Notes under the pieces: generated by a model
What the model was told of the DNA's origin: nothing
The model's database searches: none
Seen by the model: only the letters and a program-made list of their open reading frames with translations
Origin: DATJBC01 sp035515515
Lineage (GTDB): Bacteria; Actinomycetota; Acidimicrobiia; Acidimicrobiales; UBA8190
Length of the DNA: 26,564 bases
Reading direction: 5' to 3'
NCBI GenBank assembly: GCA_035515515.1
Contig: DATJBC010000254.1
Span: forward strand, 1-26,564
Made by a program: the position numbers and the translations under genes
Shown: piece by piece, positions 1-6,932 of the stretch
How the letters are laid out: each line of letters opens with the position of its first letter
Position numbering within the stretch: the first letter of the stretch is position 1

Positions 1-283
1 TGAGCGGTGACACCGTCCCCGCGCCGAGGTCCATGGGGCCGCCGCACCCGACCCCGCACGCCACCGGGGTGAAGGCGTCATCGTCGGGCCCGGCGTGGCC
101 CGCCGGCGCGCCGGCGCGTCCGAGGACGTCGTCGACGAGGGCGGCCAGCGCGACGAAGAGCGCCTCGGGATCGTCGGTCACCGGTGTGGCCACCCGCTTT
201 GCCCGGTGGAGCTCCCCCGCCTCGGTGACCAGGCCCGCCGCCAGCTTGGTCCCCCCGACGTCGACGGCCAGGCACGCGTCCAC
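1..283 (-). CDS. ROK-family sugar kinase (glucokinase-like), 3' end outside window
   Basis: Only the first 94 residues are present; the gene runs off the left edge. ROK kinases phosphorylate sugars such as glucose in the cytoplasm using ATP; some family members are repressors with an extra N-terminal helix-turn-helix. Visible here is the ATP-binding motif LAVDVGGTKLAAG close to the N-terminus, followed about 60 residues later by GVGCGGPMD, as in actinobacterial glucokinases. There is no DNA-binding domain ahead of the kinase motif, so an enzyme is more likely than a repressor. The start is set at GTG 283-281 because an in-frame TAG lies four codons upstream. A 142-nt gap separates it from the DUF3040 gene upstream. 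Substrate cannot be decided from this fragment. Confidence 0.8.
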   Translation of the reverse strand, partial: MDACLAVDVGGTKLAAGLVTEAGELHRAKRVATPVTDDPEALFVALAALVDDVLGRAGAPAGHAGPDDDAFTPVACGVGCGGPMDLGAGTVSPL

Positions 284-398
284 CAGGAGGGCACCCTATC
301 GCCGGGGGCGGCGGCCTCCGCCGACCATGGTCGTCCGCCGGCGGCGCGCCGCGACGCCAGGAGGGCCCCAGTGATGCGGAAGGAGCGGCGGGAGAACA

Positions 399-416
399 CG
401 GCGCGCCGACGCGCCG
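399..416 (-). terminator. Candidate hairpin terminator after the DUF3040 gene
   Basis: A perfect 7-bp GC stem (CGGCGCG / CGCGCCG) with a CCGA loop lies about 10 nt past the stop codon of the DUF3040 gene. No U-run follows, so termination is only plausible; in a genome this GC-rich such stems also arise by chance. Confidence 0.35.
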
Positions 417-425
417 GGACGACGG

Positions 426-800
426 CTACTTGTTGCGGTGGAAGCGCTCGCGCAGCCAGGTGCGCGTGTCGCTGATGGTGTTGCCGATCCCCTGGTGGCG
501 CAGGGACCGGCCGATCTCCTCCCAGCCCGCCTTGCCCATACGGCGCAGGTTGGTCCAGAACGTCACGAGCGACCCGAACATGATGAGCACGCCGAGGAAC
601 CCGAGGAACACCGACGTGGTGAAGAAGGCCAGCATGACGGCCAGGCCCACCACGAATCCGAGCACCGACCACTTGAGGTAGCGGCCCGCGTAGCGGTACA
701 CGCTCTCCGACCGGACGCGGTCCGCGAAGGCGGGGTCCTGCTGATACAGCGCCTGCTCCAGCTCCTGGAGCACGCGCTGCTCATGCTCGGACAATGGCAC
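426..800 (-). CDS. DUF3040 family membrane protein
   Basis: A 124-residue protein of the DUF3040 family, which is typical of actinobacteria and has no established function. The N-terminus carries the family signature (PLSEHEQRVLQELEQAL), a short amphipathic region rich in Glu and Gln. It is followed by two closely spaced hydrophobic segments at about residues 44-60 and 63-82 and a basic C-terminal tail, so it is probably a small inner-membrane protein. The GTG start at 800 is supported by a strong ribosome-binding site (GGAAGGGGG) about 6 nt upstream and by the family N-terminus. It has its own likely promoter and appears monocistronic. Confidence 0.88.
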   Translation of the reverse strand: MPLSEHEQRVLQELEQALYQQDPAFADRVRSESVYRYAGRYLKWSVLGFVVGLAVMLAFFTTSVFLGFLGVLIMFGSLVTFWTNLRRMGKAGWEEIGRSLRHQGIGNTISDTRTWLRERFHRNK

Positions 801-845
801 GCGAACCCCCTTCCAGCCGCGTCACGATGTCACTCGCGCCCAACA

Positions 846-874
846 ATCTTAGGCACGCCGTGATTCCAAGACAA
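846..874 (-). promoter_or_regulatory. Sigma70-like promoter of the DUF3040 gene
   Basis: Read on the minus strand, TTGTCT (874-869) and TAAGAT (851-846) are separated by exactly 17 nt; each matches the sigma70 consensus at 4 of 6 positions. The expected transcription start would lie about 40 nt upstream of the GTG start codon, leaving room for the strong ribosome-binding site. Confidence 0.5.
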
Positions 875-878
875 CGGC

Positions 879-896
879 GCCGGGACGGTTCCCGGC
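879..896 (-). terminator. Candidate hairpin terminator after dinB
   Basis: A perfect 7-bp stem (GCCGGGA / TCCCGGC) with a CGGT loop lies about 75 nt past the dinB stop and just upstream of the DUF3040 promoter. There is no T-run. The position between two transcription units suits a terminator, but the evidence is only structural. Confidence 0.35.
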
Positions 897-969
897 CTCC
901 CGACCGTGGACCCGCGAGCGCCCTCTCCCCTGGTCGCGGTGCCTGCGTGCACCCTTTTCGCCCGTGGGC

Positions 970-2376
970 TCACGACGGCGAGCCCTCCACCGCCGGCCCC
1001 CACTGCGTGTCGCCCCGCTCCTTGAGGTCGAGGCCGCCACGGCGCCCCACGAGCGCCGCCGGGCCCACCGACGCGTTGCCGTAGCGGGCCCGGACGGCGG
1101 CCACCGCCGCCTCCACCTCGGCCCACGCCCCGGCCCGTCCCGGCAGGGCCGGCGTCCCCGGCCCCTCCGCCGCCGGCGCCGCGCCGGAGGGCGGCGGCGG
1201 GCCGCCCGGGCCCTCGAGGCCCGGGCCGGCGTCCTCGAAGCGCAGCTGCATGGCCGTCGTCTCCGCCGCGCCCAGGCCCGAGAGCGACACCCCCAGCAGC
1301 CGGACGCCGGGCGACACGTCCACCGCCTCCACCAGGGCGCCCGCCACGGCCGCCACGGCGCGCGCCGAGTCCACGGCCGCCCCCACCGTGTGGGAGCGGG
1401 TGATCGTGCTGCGGTCCCCGAAGCGCACCTTGACCGTGACCGTCCGCCCCGCCAGGCGCGCCGCGCGCAGGCGGGTGGCGACGGCGTCGGCCATGCGCAC
1501 CACGTGACGATGCAGCGCCGCCTGGTCCCGCAGGTCGGTGGCGAAGGTCTCCTCGTGCCCCACCGACTTGGGCTCCCGGCTGGCCTCGACGCGCCGGGGG
1601 TCCTCGCCCGCGGCCAGGCCCGCCAGGAGCCGGCCCGCGGCCGTGCCCAGCACCCGGCACAGCGTGTCGGTGGGGACGCGCGCCAGGTCGGCGACGCTGT
1701 GCACCCCGAGGCCCTCCAGACGCCGCGCCGTGGCCGGCCCCACGCCCCACAGGGCGCGCACGGGCAGGGGGTGGAGGAAGGCCAGCTCCTCGGAGGGCAC
1801 CACGACGACCACGCCGGGGCCCGGCCGGGGGCCGTGGGGCGTGGGGGTGGGCTTGGCGGCGCGCGACGCCAGCTTGGCGAGCAGCTTGGTGCGGGCCACG
1901 CCCACGGCGCAGTCCATGACCAGGTCGCGTCGCACCGCCTCCCGGATCAGCGCCCCGACGGCGGGCGGCGGGCCGAGGAGCCGGCGCGCGCCGCGCACGT
2001 CGACGAAGGCCTCGTCGAGGCCGATGCCCTCCACCACCGGCGAGAAGCGGTGCAGGACGTCGTGGAGGCGCTCGCTCATCTCGGCGTAGCGGGCGTAGCG
2101 CCCGGGCAGGAACAGCGCGTCCGGGCACCGCCGGCGCGCCTCGACCGACGGCATGGCCGAGTGGATCCCGTAGGCGCGCGCCTCGTAGGTGCACGACGCC
2201 ACCACCCCGCGGGCCCCGGCGCCGCCCACGATGACGGGGCGCCCCGCCAGCGTGGGGTCGTCGAGGACCTCCACGGCGGCGAAGAAGGCGTCCATGTCGA
2301 CGTGCAGCACCGTGCAGCGCTCGGCCTCCTCCGGGTCGGCGCCCCCGGGGACCGGGGCCGGCGGGGCCTCAGCCAC
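970..2376 (-). CDS. dinB: DNA polymerase IV (Y-family translesion polymerase)
   Basis: A 468-residue Y-family polymerase that copies past damaged template bases without proofreading. The palm motif HVDMDAFF (residues 25-32) supplies metal-binding D27 and D29, with F32 at the steric-gate position equivalent to E. coli DinB F13. The second acidic pair is D121-E122 in GLDEAFVDV. Helix-hairpin-helix and little-finger regions follow (LWGVGPATARRLEGLGV; SVGHEETF). QLRF near residue 385 may be a sliding-clamp contact. The C-terminal extension ending near GDTQWGP looks like the tail of other actinobacterial Pol IV proteins. It is the last gene of a run headed by SOS boxes, and its GTG start overlaps the stop of the PIG-L gene by 8 nt (GTGGCTGA), indicating coupled translation. 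Confidence 0.95.
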   Translation of the reverse strand: MAEAPPAPVPGGADPEEAERCTVLHVDMDAFFAAVEVLDDPTLAGRPVIVGGAGARGVVASCTYEARAYGIHSAMPSVEARRRCPDALFLPGRYARYAEMSERLHDVLHRFSPVVEGIGLDEAFVDVRGARRLLGPPPAVGALIREAVRRDLVMDCAVGVARTKLLAKLASRAAKPTPTPHGPRPGPGVVVVVPSEELAFLHPLPVRALWGVGPATARRLEGLGVHSVADLARVPTDTLCRVLGTAAGRLLAGLAAGEDPRRVEASREPKSVGHEETFATDLRDQAALHRHVVRMADAVATRLRAARLAGRTVTVKVRFGDRSTITRSHTVGAAVDSARAVAAVAGALVEAVDVSPGVRLLGVSLSGLGAAETTAMQLRFEDAGPGLEGPGGPPPPSGAAPAAEGPGTPALPGRAGAWAEVEAAVAAVRARYGNASVGPAALVGRRGGLDLKERGDTQWGPAVEGSPS

Positions 2377-3079
2377 CGAGCCGCAGGCGCCGGAAGCCCT
2401 CGGCGAAGGCCACGCCCGCCCGGCGCCCGTCCTCCTGGGCCCGCTCGCGCACGGCCCGCCGGGCCCACTCGCCGTCGTCGGCGAACTGGCTGCGGTGGCA
2501 CGACACGGCGGTCGCCTTGTCCTCGATGGTGTCGGAGACGTCGACCCACACCGTGGGCTCGAGGGTCCCCGACAGCAGCGCCGTCTCGGGCTGGTGGGCC
2601 TCCCCGGCGTCGGGGAAGTAGAGGGGCAACGACGCCGCCGGGGACAGTGCGTCGAGGAGGGCGAAGCCCACGATGCGGTGGTCGCGGTGGTTGAAGTAGT
2701 CCTCGCCGAAGAACACCGCCGTGGGGTCGGGGCCCAGCACGACCCGGGGGCGCAGGGCGCGCACCCGGCGCACCAGCGCGCCCCGCAGGGCGCTGTCGTC
2801 CACCAGCTCGCCGTCGGGGTAGCCGAGGAAGTGCTGGGCGGACACGCCCAGCACGGCGGCGGCCTCGGCGGCCTCGACCGCCCGCCGCCGGGCGAGCGCC
2901 GCGGGGTCCACGGCGGGGTCGGTGGTGCCCTTGTCCCCGTCGGTGCAGATGAGCACGTGGACCTCCGCTCCGGCGCGCGCCCAGCGGGCCAGCGTGCCGC
3001 CGCAGGACACGTCGGGGTCGTCGGGGTGGGCGTAGACGGCCAGGACCGGACCCGACTCGTCGCCCAGCAGCTCGGGCAA
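2369..3079 (-). CDS. PIG-L/LmbE-family zinc deacetylase
   Basis: A 236-residue enzyme of the PIG-L superfamily, zinc hydrolases that remove N-acetyl groups from glucosamine-type conjugates; MshB and Mca of mycothiol metabolism belong here. The metal motif AHPDD is at residues 17-21 (H18 and D21 as ligands) and the second site NHRDH at 130-134 (H131, H134). The length is shorter than typical MshB (about 300), so a general family call is safer. The only usable start is TTG at 3079, because an in-frame TGA lies just upstream; AGGGCG precedes it. The start lies 5 nt after the nrdR stop, and the end overlaps dinB by 8 nt. Its placement between nrdR and dinB suggests co-transcription, though a link to the SOS response would be unexpected for this family. 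Confidence 0.88.
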   Translation of the reverse strand: MPELLGDESGPVLAVYAHPDDPDVSCGGTLARWARAGAEVHVLICTDGDKGTTDPAVDPAALARRRAVEAAEAAAVLGVSAQHFLGYPDGELVDDSALRGALVRRVRALRPRVVLGPDPTAVFFGEDYFNHRDHRIVGFALLDALSPAASLPLYFPDAGEAHQPETALLSGTLEPTVWVDVSDTIEDKATAVSCHRSQFADDGEWARRAVRERAQEDGRRAGVAFAEGFRRLRLGG

Positions 3080-3084
3080 TCAGC

Positions 3085-3555
3085 TCACGCCCTGCGCTTG
3101 GGCTCGGTCGTCTTGGTGAGCAGCCCCACCTCGCGCTGGAAGTCGCCGGCCTCCTCGAAGCCCTTGTACACCGAGGCGAAGCGCAGGTAGGCCACGTCGT
3201 CGACCTCGCGCAGCCGCTCGAGCACGGCCACGCCGATCTGCTGGCTGGTGACCTCCGTCCCCTCGCCGCGCAGCGCCTCCTCGACCTGCAGGGCGATCTC
3301 CTCCAGGCGCTCCTCGGTCACGGGCCGGTTCTTGGTGGCGGCGCGCACCCCGGCCACCACCTTGGCCCGGTCGAAGGGCTCTCGCTGGCCCGCGCGCTTC
3401 ACCACCCACAGCGGCACCTCGTCGAGGCGCTCGTAGGTGGTGAAGCGGCGGCTGCACGACAGGCACTCGCGCCGCCGGCGGATGGCGGCGCCGTCCTCGG
3501 CGAGACGTGAGTCGACGACCTTGTCCTCGAGGCTCTGGCACCACGGGCACCGCAC
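3085..3555 (-). CDS. nrdR: Transcriptional repressor NrdR
   Basis: A 156-residue NrdR, the zinc-ribbon / ATP-cone repressor of ribonucleotide reductase operons. The N-terminus reads as the family signature with zinc ligands C3, C6, C31 and C34 (VRCPWC ... CLSC), followed by the RRFTTYER motif. The ATP-cone runs from about residue 45 to 140, with VVKRAGQREPFDRAKV and the FASVYKGF signature. The GTG start at 3555 is chosen because NrdR proteins begin at this (M/V)RCPxC position. A longer open frame exists upstream but overlaps the LysM gene. No nrd structural genes are in the window, so its targets lie elsewhere. It sits 53 nt behind the LysM gene and 5 nt ahead of the PIG-L gene. A similar lexA–LysM–nrdR arrangement is known from mycobacteria. 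Confidence 0.94.
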   Translation of the reverse strand: MRCPWCQSLEDKVVDSRLAEDGAAIRRRRECLSCSRRFTTYERLDEVPLWVVKRAGQREPFDRAKVVAGVRAATKNRPVTEERLEEIALQVEEALRGEGTEVTSQQIGVAVLERLREVDDVAYLRFASVYKGFEEAGDFQREVGLLTKTTEPKRRA

Positions 3556-3608
3556 TGCCGCAACCGTAGTGCTGCCCCCGCGGGGCGTTCGCGCTGTGGC
3601 GGCGGCGG

Positions 3609-4100
3609 TCAGGGGAGGGTGAGCCGCTCCCCCGCCACGACCGTGTCCCCGCCCACCTGCGACTCGAGCTGCGCCACCACGGGCCGGGGATCCCCGCCGG
3701 GGGCGAGCCGCTCGGCGATCGTCCACAAGGTGTCGCCCGGGCGCACCACGTAGGGCGCATGGGGCCGGACGACCTCCCCCACCAGAGCGGGACCGGGGGT
3801 GGCGAGGGTGTGGCCCCCGGTCCCGCCCCAGGGCAGGGCGAGGGCGACGAGCAGTGCCGTCGCCGCGGTGCCGAGCAGCACCCGCCGGCGGCGCGCCACC
3901 GCCCGCCGGCGGGCGTCGGACCCGCCCACGGCGCACCCCCCGCGCGTGGGACGCGGGTGGTGGCGCCGGGGGCCGGGCTCGGACCCGAGATACGGCCGCG
4001 CCGGGGTGGCGCCGCCGGTGGTGGGGAAGCCCGGGCGGGTGACGGGCCGCCGCGCGGGGCGCGGCGGCCGGCCCGGGAGGGGTGCCAGCGCCAGGGCCAT
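3609..4100 (-). CDS. LysM-domain membrane protein next to lexA (SOS-linked, ChiZ/YneA-like position)
   Basis: A 163-residue protein with a Pro/Arg-rich cytoplasmic N-terminus (1-70), one membrane segment (about 74-91, preceded by RRRR) and a C-terminal LysM peptidoglycan-binding domain (about 117-163, starting YVVRPGDTLWTIAERL). In Bacillus (YneA), corynebacteria (DivS) and mycobacteria (Rv2719c/ChiZ), proteins of this layout next to lexA are SOS-induced and delay cell division. The same role here is inferred from context and architecture; no hydrolase domain is visible. The ATG at 4100 is preceded by GGGAGGGGG. The longer frame beginning at 4157 would start inside an SOS box and is unlikely. 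Two SOS boxes lie 24 and 57 nt upstream. Confidence 0.83.
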   Translation of the reverse strand: MALALAPLPGRPPRPARRPVTRPGFPTTGGATPARPYLGSEPGPRRHHPRPTRGGCAVGGSDARRRAVARRRRVLLGTAATALLVALALPWGGTGGHTLATPGPALVGEVVRPHAPYVVRPGDTLWTIAERLAPGGDPRPVVAQLESQVGGDTVVAGERLTLP

Positions 4101-4123
4101 CAGCGCACCCCCTCCCACCCGGT

Positions 4124-4137
4124 CGAACAGGTGTTCG
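4124..4137 (-). promoter_or_regulatory. SOS (LexA) box 1, LysM-side
   Basis: CGAACAGGTGTTCG is a perfect CGAAC-N4-GTTCG palindrome, the LexA operator form of Gram-positive bacteria and actinobacteria. It lies 24 nt upstream of the LysM start codon. Confidence 0.9.
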
Positions 4138-4156
4138 CCATACGCCCATCCCAACA

Positions 4157-4170
4157 CGAACAGGTGTTCG
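4157..4170 (-). promoter_or_regulatory. SOS (LexA) box 2, LysM-side
   Basis: A second copy with the identical 14-nt core CGAACAGGTGTTCG. Here the symmetry extends to 8-bp arms (ACACGAAC / GTTCGTGT, 4154-4173). Its centre is 33 bp from the centre of box 1, about three helical turns, so two LexA dimers could sit on the same DNA face. Confidence 0.9.
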
Positions 4171-4251
4171 TGTCAAGCGGTGCCCGGCGTCTCGCGCTAC
4201 CCACGGCCCCATCGTGGACCAGGGGTGTGACACCGTCCCCGGGGACGGCGC

Positions 4252-4265
4252 CGAACAGATGTTTG
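4252..4265 (+). promoter_or_regulatory. Imperfect SOS box, lexA-side
   Basis: CGAACAGATGTTTG matches the CGAAC-N4-GTTCG core except for one base in the right half. It lies 44 bp (centre to centre) upstream of the perfect lexA box. It may be a weak secondary LexA site. Confidence 0.5.
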
Positions 4266-4295
4266 CCCCCGCCCACCGGGCGGAGTACGGTTTCA

Positions 4296-4309
4296 CGAAC
4301 TGGTGTTCG
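4296..4309 (+). promoter_or_regulatory. SOS (LexA) box at lexA (autoregulation)
   Basis: CGAACTGGTGTTCG is a perfect CGAAC-N4-GTTCG core, about 47 nt upstream of the lexA ATG. This is where LexA is expected to repress its own gene. Confidence 0.88.
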
Positions 4310-4356
4310 ACCAGGGGCCCGGGATTCGGCGGGCGGCGCTCTCTCACGGAGGGGAC

Positions 4357-4986
4357 ATGGCTGAGGCCCTCACCGGCAAGCGGCTCGAGATCCTCGAGTG
4401 CATCGGCGAGAACCTGCGGACGCGGGGGTACCCACCCTCGGTGCGCGAGATCGGGGAGGCCGTCGGGCTGACCTCGTCGTCGACGGTGCACGCCCACCTG
4501 GCCGTCCTCCAGCGCGAGGGCTACCTGCGGCGCGACCCCACCAAGCCCCGCGCCATCGAGGTCCGCTTCGACCCCTCGTCCAAGGCGGCCATGGCGGCCC
4601 GCCCCGTGCGCCACGTCCCGCTGGTCGGCGACGTGGCCGCCGGCACGGGCGTGCTGGCCAGCGAGAACGTCGAGGAGCTGCTGCCCCTGCCCGAGGACTT
4701 CACCGGCTCGGGGTCGCTGTTCATGCTGCGGGTGCGGGGCGACTCGATGATCGAGGCCGGCATCTTCGACGGCGACTACGTGGTGGTGCGCGAGCAGCCC
4801 GACGCCGACAACGGCGACGTGGTGGTGGCCGGCATCCCCGACGACGAGGGCACCGTGAAGACCTTCGCCCGCCGGCGCGGCAAGGTCGTGCTCACGCCGG
4901 CCAACCCGGCCATGGAGCCCATGGAGTTCGGGCCCGGCGAGGTGACGATCTACGGCAAGGTCGTCACCGTGTTGCGCCGCCTCTAG
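4357..4986 (+). CDS. lexA: SOS repressor LexA
   Basis: A 209-residue LexA. The N-terminal winged helix-turn-helix (about 1-70) contains PPSVREIGEAVGL and SSTVHAHLAVLQREGYL. The autocleavage site is A95-G96 in GDVAAGTG. The peptidase S24 domain has the catalytic S130 (GDSMIEAGI) and K168 (GTVKTF). RecA filaments on damaged DNA stimulate cleavage, releasing the SOS genes. The start at 4357 is chosen for its ribosome-binding site (GGAGGGG, 4348-4354) and the family N-terminus; an upstream in-frame ATG at 4303 lies inside the SOS box. It is divergent from the LysM gene and converges on dapE with only 13 nt between stops. It is one of only two plus-strand genes in the window. Confidence 0.97.
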   Translation: MAEALTGKRLEILECIGENLRTRGYPPSVREIGEAVGLTSSSTVHAHLAVLQREGYLRRDPTKPRAIEVRFDPSSKAAMAARPVRHVPLVGDVAAGTGVLASENVEELLPLPEDFTGSGSLFMLRVRGDSMIEAGIFDGDYVVVREQPDADNGDVVVAGIPDDEGTVKTFARRRGKVVLTPANPAMEPMEFGPGEVTIYGKVVTVLRRL

Positions 4987-4999
4987 CCCCGCCCCGCCC

Positions 5000-6064
5000 T
5001 CACCCCCCGAGCAGGGCGCCCAGCACCCCCCGGGCCTGCTCGAGCTCGCCCCGCGACACGTGCTCGTCGGGGGTGTGGGCCAGGAGCGGGTCGCCGGGGC
5101 CGAAGTTGGCGGCGGGCACCCCGATCTCGGCGAAGGTGGCCACGTCGGTCCACCCCAGCTTGGCCCGGGGGGGCGCCCCGGTGGCCGCCACCAGCGACGC
5201 CAGGAGCGGGTGGGCCAACCCGGGGGCGGCCCCGGGGGCGTGGTCCACCACCTCGAGGGCGTCGCCCGCCCCCGCCTCCACCACCCCCCCCAGGAGCCGG
5301 CGCAGCTCCGTCTCGGCCTCGGCCGGCGTGCGGTCGGGGGCGAAGCGGTAGTTCACCGTCACGGTTCCCCGGTCGGGCACCACGTTGCCCGCCACCCCTC
5401 CGGCCACGCCCACGGCCTGGAGCTGCTCGGCGTACTCGCAGCCGTCGAGCACCACCCGCCGGGGGCGGTAGGCGGCCAGGGCCTCGAGGACCGGGCCCAG
5501 CCGGTGCACGGCGTTCACCCCCGCCCACGGCCGGGCCGTGTGGGCGCGCCGCCCCGCCGTGGACACCACGGCCCGCATGGTGCCCTGGCACCCCGCCTCC
5601 ACCACGCCCGCCGTGGGCTCGCCCAGCACGGCGGCGTCGGCGGCCAACAGCTCGGGGCGCGTGGCGGCCAGCTGGCCCAGGGCGTTGTGGCGGCGCTCCA
5701 CCTCCTCGCACGCGTACAGGACGTAGGTGACGTCCACGGCGGGCGCCGCCACGGTGGCCGCCAGGTCGAGCATGACCGCCAGGCCGCCCTTCATGTCCAC
5801 CGCCCCCAGGCCCCACACGGTGTCCCCCGCCACCCGCGGCGGGCGGTCGTCGAAGGGCGGCACGGTGTCCAGGTGCCCGGCGAGCAGCACCCGGCGGGGG
5901 CGGCCCAGCTGCGAGCGGGCCACCACCGAGTCGCCCACCCGCTCCACCTCCAGGTGCCCGGCGGCGCGCAGGCCGTCCTCCACGCGCGCGGCGAGGGCGT
6001 GCTCGTGGTGGCTCACCGACGAGATGCCCACCAGCTCGGCAGCCAGCGCCAGCAGGTCGGTCAC
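5000..6064 (-). CDS. dapE: Succinyl-diaminopimelate desuccinylase
   Basis: A 354-residue M20-family dizinc hydrolase that converts N-succinyl-L,L-diaminopimelate to L,L-diaminopimelate and succinate in lysine and peptidoglycan precursor synthesis. Metal and catalytic residues are visible: H64 and D66 (AGHLDTVPP), D90 (GAVDMKGG), the E120-E121 pair (ACEEVE), and H348-like TPDEHV near the C-terminus. The dimerisation lid lies roughly between residues 165 and 280. M20 peptidases are diverse, but the neighbouring dapD and dapC make the DapE assignment firm. The ATG at 6064 starts 34 nt after dapD. This is the last gene of its run; its stop faces the lexA stop. Confidence 0.93.
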   Translation of the reverse strand: MTDLLALAAELVGISSVSHHEHALAARVEDGLRAAGHLEVERVGDSVVARSQLGRPRRVLLAGHLDTVPPFDDRPPRVAGDTVWGLGAVDMKGGLAVMLDLAATVAAPAVDVTYVLYACEEVERRHNALGQLAATRPELLAADAAVLGEPTAGVVEAGCQGTMRAVVSTAGRRAHTARPWAGVNAVHRLGPVLEALAAYRPRRVVLDGCEYAEQLQAVGVAGGVAGNVVPDRGTVTVNYRFAPDRTPAEAETELRRLLGGVVEAGAGDALEVVDHAPGAAPGLAHPLLASLVAATGAPPRAKLGWTDVATFAEIGVPAANFGPGDPLLAHTPDEHVSRGELEQARGVLGALLGG

Positions 6065-6098
6065 GGGGGCGGAGGGCGGCTCGGGCCGGGCGCCGGCC

Positions 6099-6923
6099 TC
6101 AGCCCGAGCCCTGGTGGTCGCGCAGCAGCGCCTCGAGCTGCGCCTTGTCGTGGCGCTCGCCCTCGGCCAGGCGCCTGATGACGAGCACGCAGGGCAGGAA
6201 GAACTCGCCCCCCTCGTACTGGCGCCGGCGCGCCGCGCTGATGGCGACGCACCAGGGGGGCACCACCCCCCGCCCGAGCTCCTCGCCGGTGGCGGCGTCG
6301 TACACGGGGATGCCGGGGTTGAGGATGACGCCCTCGGCCAGCACCGCCCCCTCCCCCACCCGGGCCCCCTGGGTGACCATGCACCGGCTGCCGATGTCGG
6401 CGTCGTCGCCCACCATGACCGGCGCGGCGTTGGGGGGCTCGAGCACGCCGCCGATGCCCACGCCCCCCGACAGGTGCACGCGCGCCCCGATCTGGGCGCA
6501 CGAGCCCACCGTGGCCCACGTGTCGACCATGGTGTCGGCGCCCACGCGCGCCCCGATGTTGACGTAGCTCGGCATGAGGATCACGCCCCGGTCGAGGAAG
6601 GCGCCCCAGCGGGCCGACGCCCCGGGCACCACCCGCACCCCGGCCGCCTCGTAGCCCGTCTTCAAGGGGAGCTTGTCGGCGAACTCGAAGGGCCCCAGCT
6701 CGGTGCGCTCGATGGCCCGCAGCCGGAACAACAGCAAGATGGCCCGCTTGAGCCAGTCGTGCACGACCACCTGGCCGGCGCCGTCGATCTCGGCCACGCG
6801 CGCCTCGCCCCGGTCGAGGAGGTCGACGGCCTCGCTCACCACCGCCAGGGCGTCGTCGTCGGCGGGGCTCAGCTCGCCCACGCGGGACCACAGCTCGTCG
6901 ATCTGCGACGCCAGGTCGGCCAT
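6099..6923 (-). CDS. dapD: Tetrahydrodipicolinate N-succinyltransferase (proteobacterial-type)
   Basis: A 274-residue left-handed beta-helix acyltransferase that transfers succinyl from succinyl-CoA to tetrahydrodipicolinate. The N-terminal helical region carries VVHDWLKRAILLLFRL, close to the HQWLKKAVLLSFR stretch of E. coli DapD. The hexapeptide-repeat core (about 100-230) contains VILMPSYVNIGA, MVDTWATVGSCAQIG and VHLSGGVGIGGVLEP. Length equals E. coli DapD (274). Many actinobacteria instead carry a longer, divergent DapD, so this version is of interest. The ATG at 6923 begins 9 nt after the dapC stop, within the hflX–dapC–dapD–dapE run. Confidence 0.94.
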   Translation of the reverse strand: MADLASQIDELWSRVGELSPADDDALAVVSEAVDLLDRGEARVAEIDGAGQVVVHDWLKRAILLLFRLRAIERTELGPFEFADKLPLKTGYEAAGVRVVPGASARWGAFLDRGVILMPSYVNIGARVGADTMVDTWATVGSCAQIGARVHLSGGVGIGGVLEPPNAAPVMVGDDADIGSRCMVTQGARVGEGAVLAEGVILNPGIPVYDAATGEELGRGVVPPWCVAISAARRRQYEGGEFFLPCVLVIRRLAEGERHDKAQLEALLRDHQGSG

Positions 6924-6932
6924 CGCCCGAGG

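Noticed and set aside
964..2694. 576-residue open frame on the plus strand
   Set aside because: It is antisense to dinB and the PIG-L gene and shows no recognisable domain.
3576..3585. CCCCGCGGGG palindrome upstream of nrdR as an NrdR box or operator
   Set aside because: It does not resemble the AT-containing NrdR box, and such pure GC palindromes are common here by chance.
3609..4157. Longer form of the LysM protein starting at ATG 4157
   Set aside because: The start codon would lie at an SOS box and the mRNA would have to begin upstream of both operators. The ATG at 4100 has a strong ribosome-binding site.
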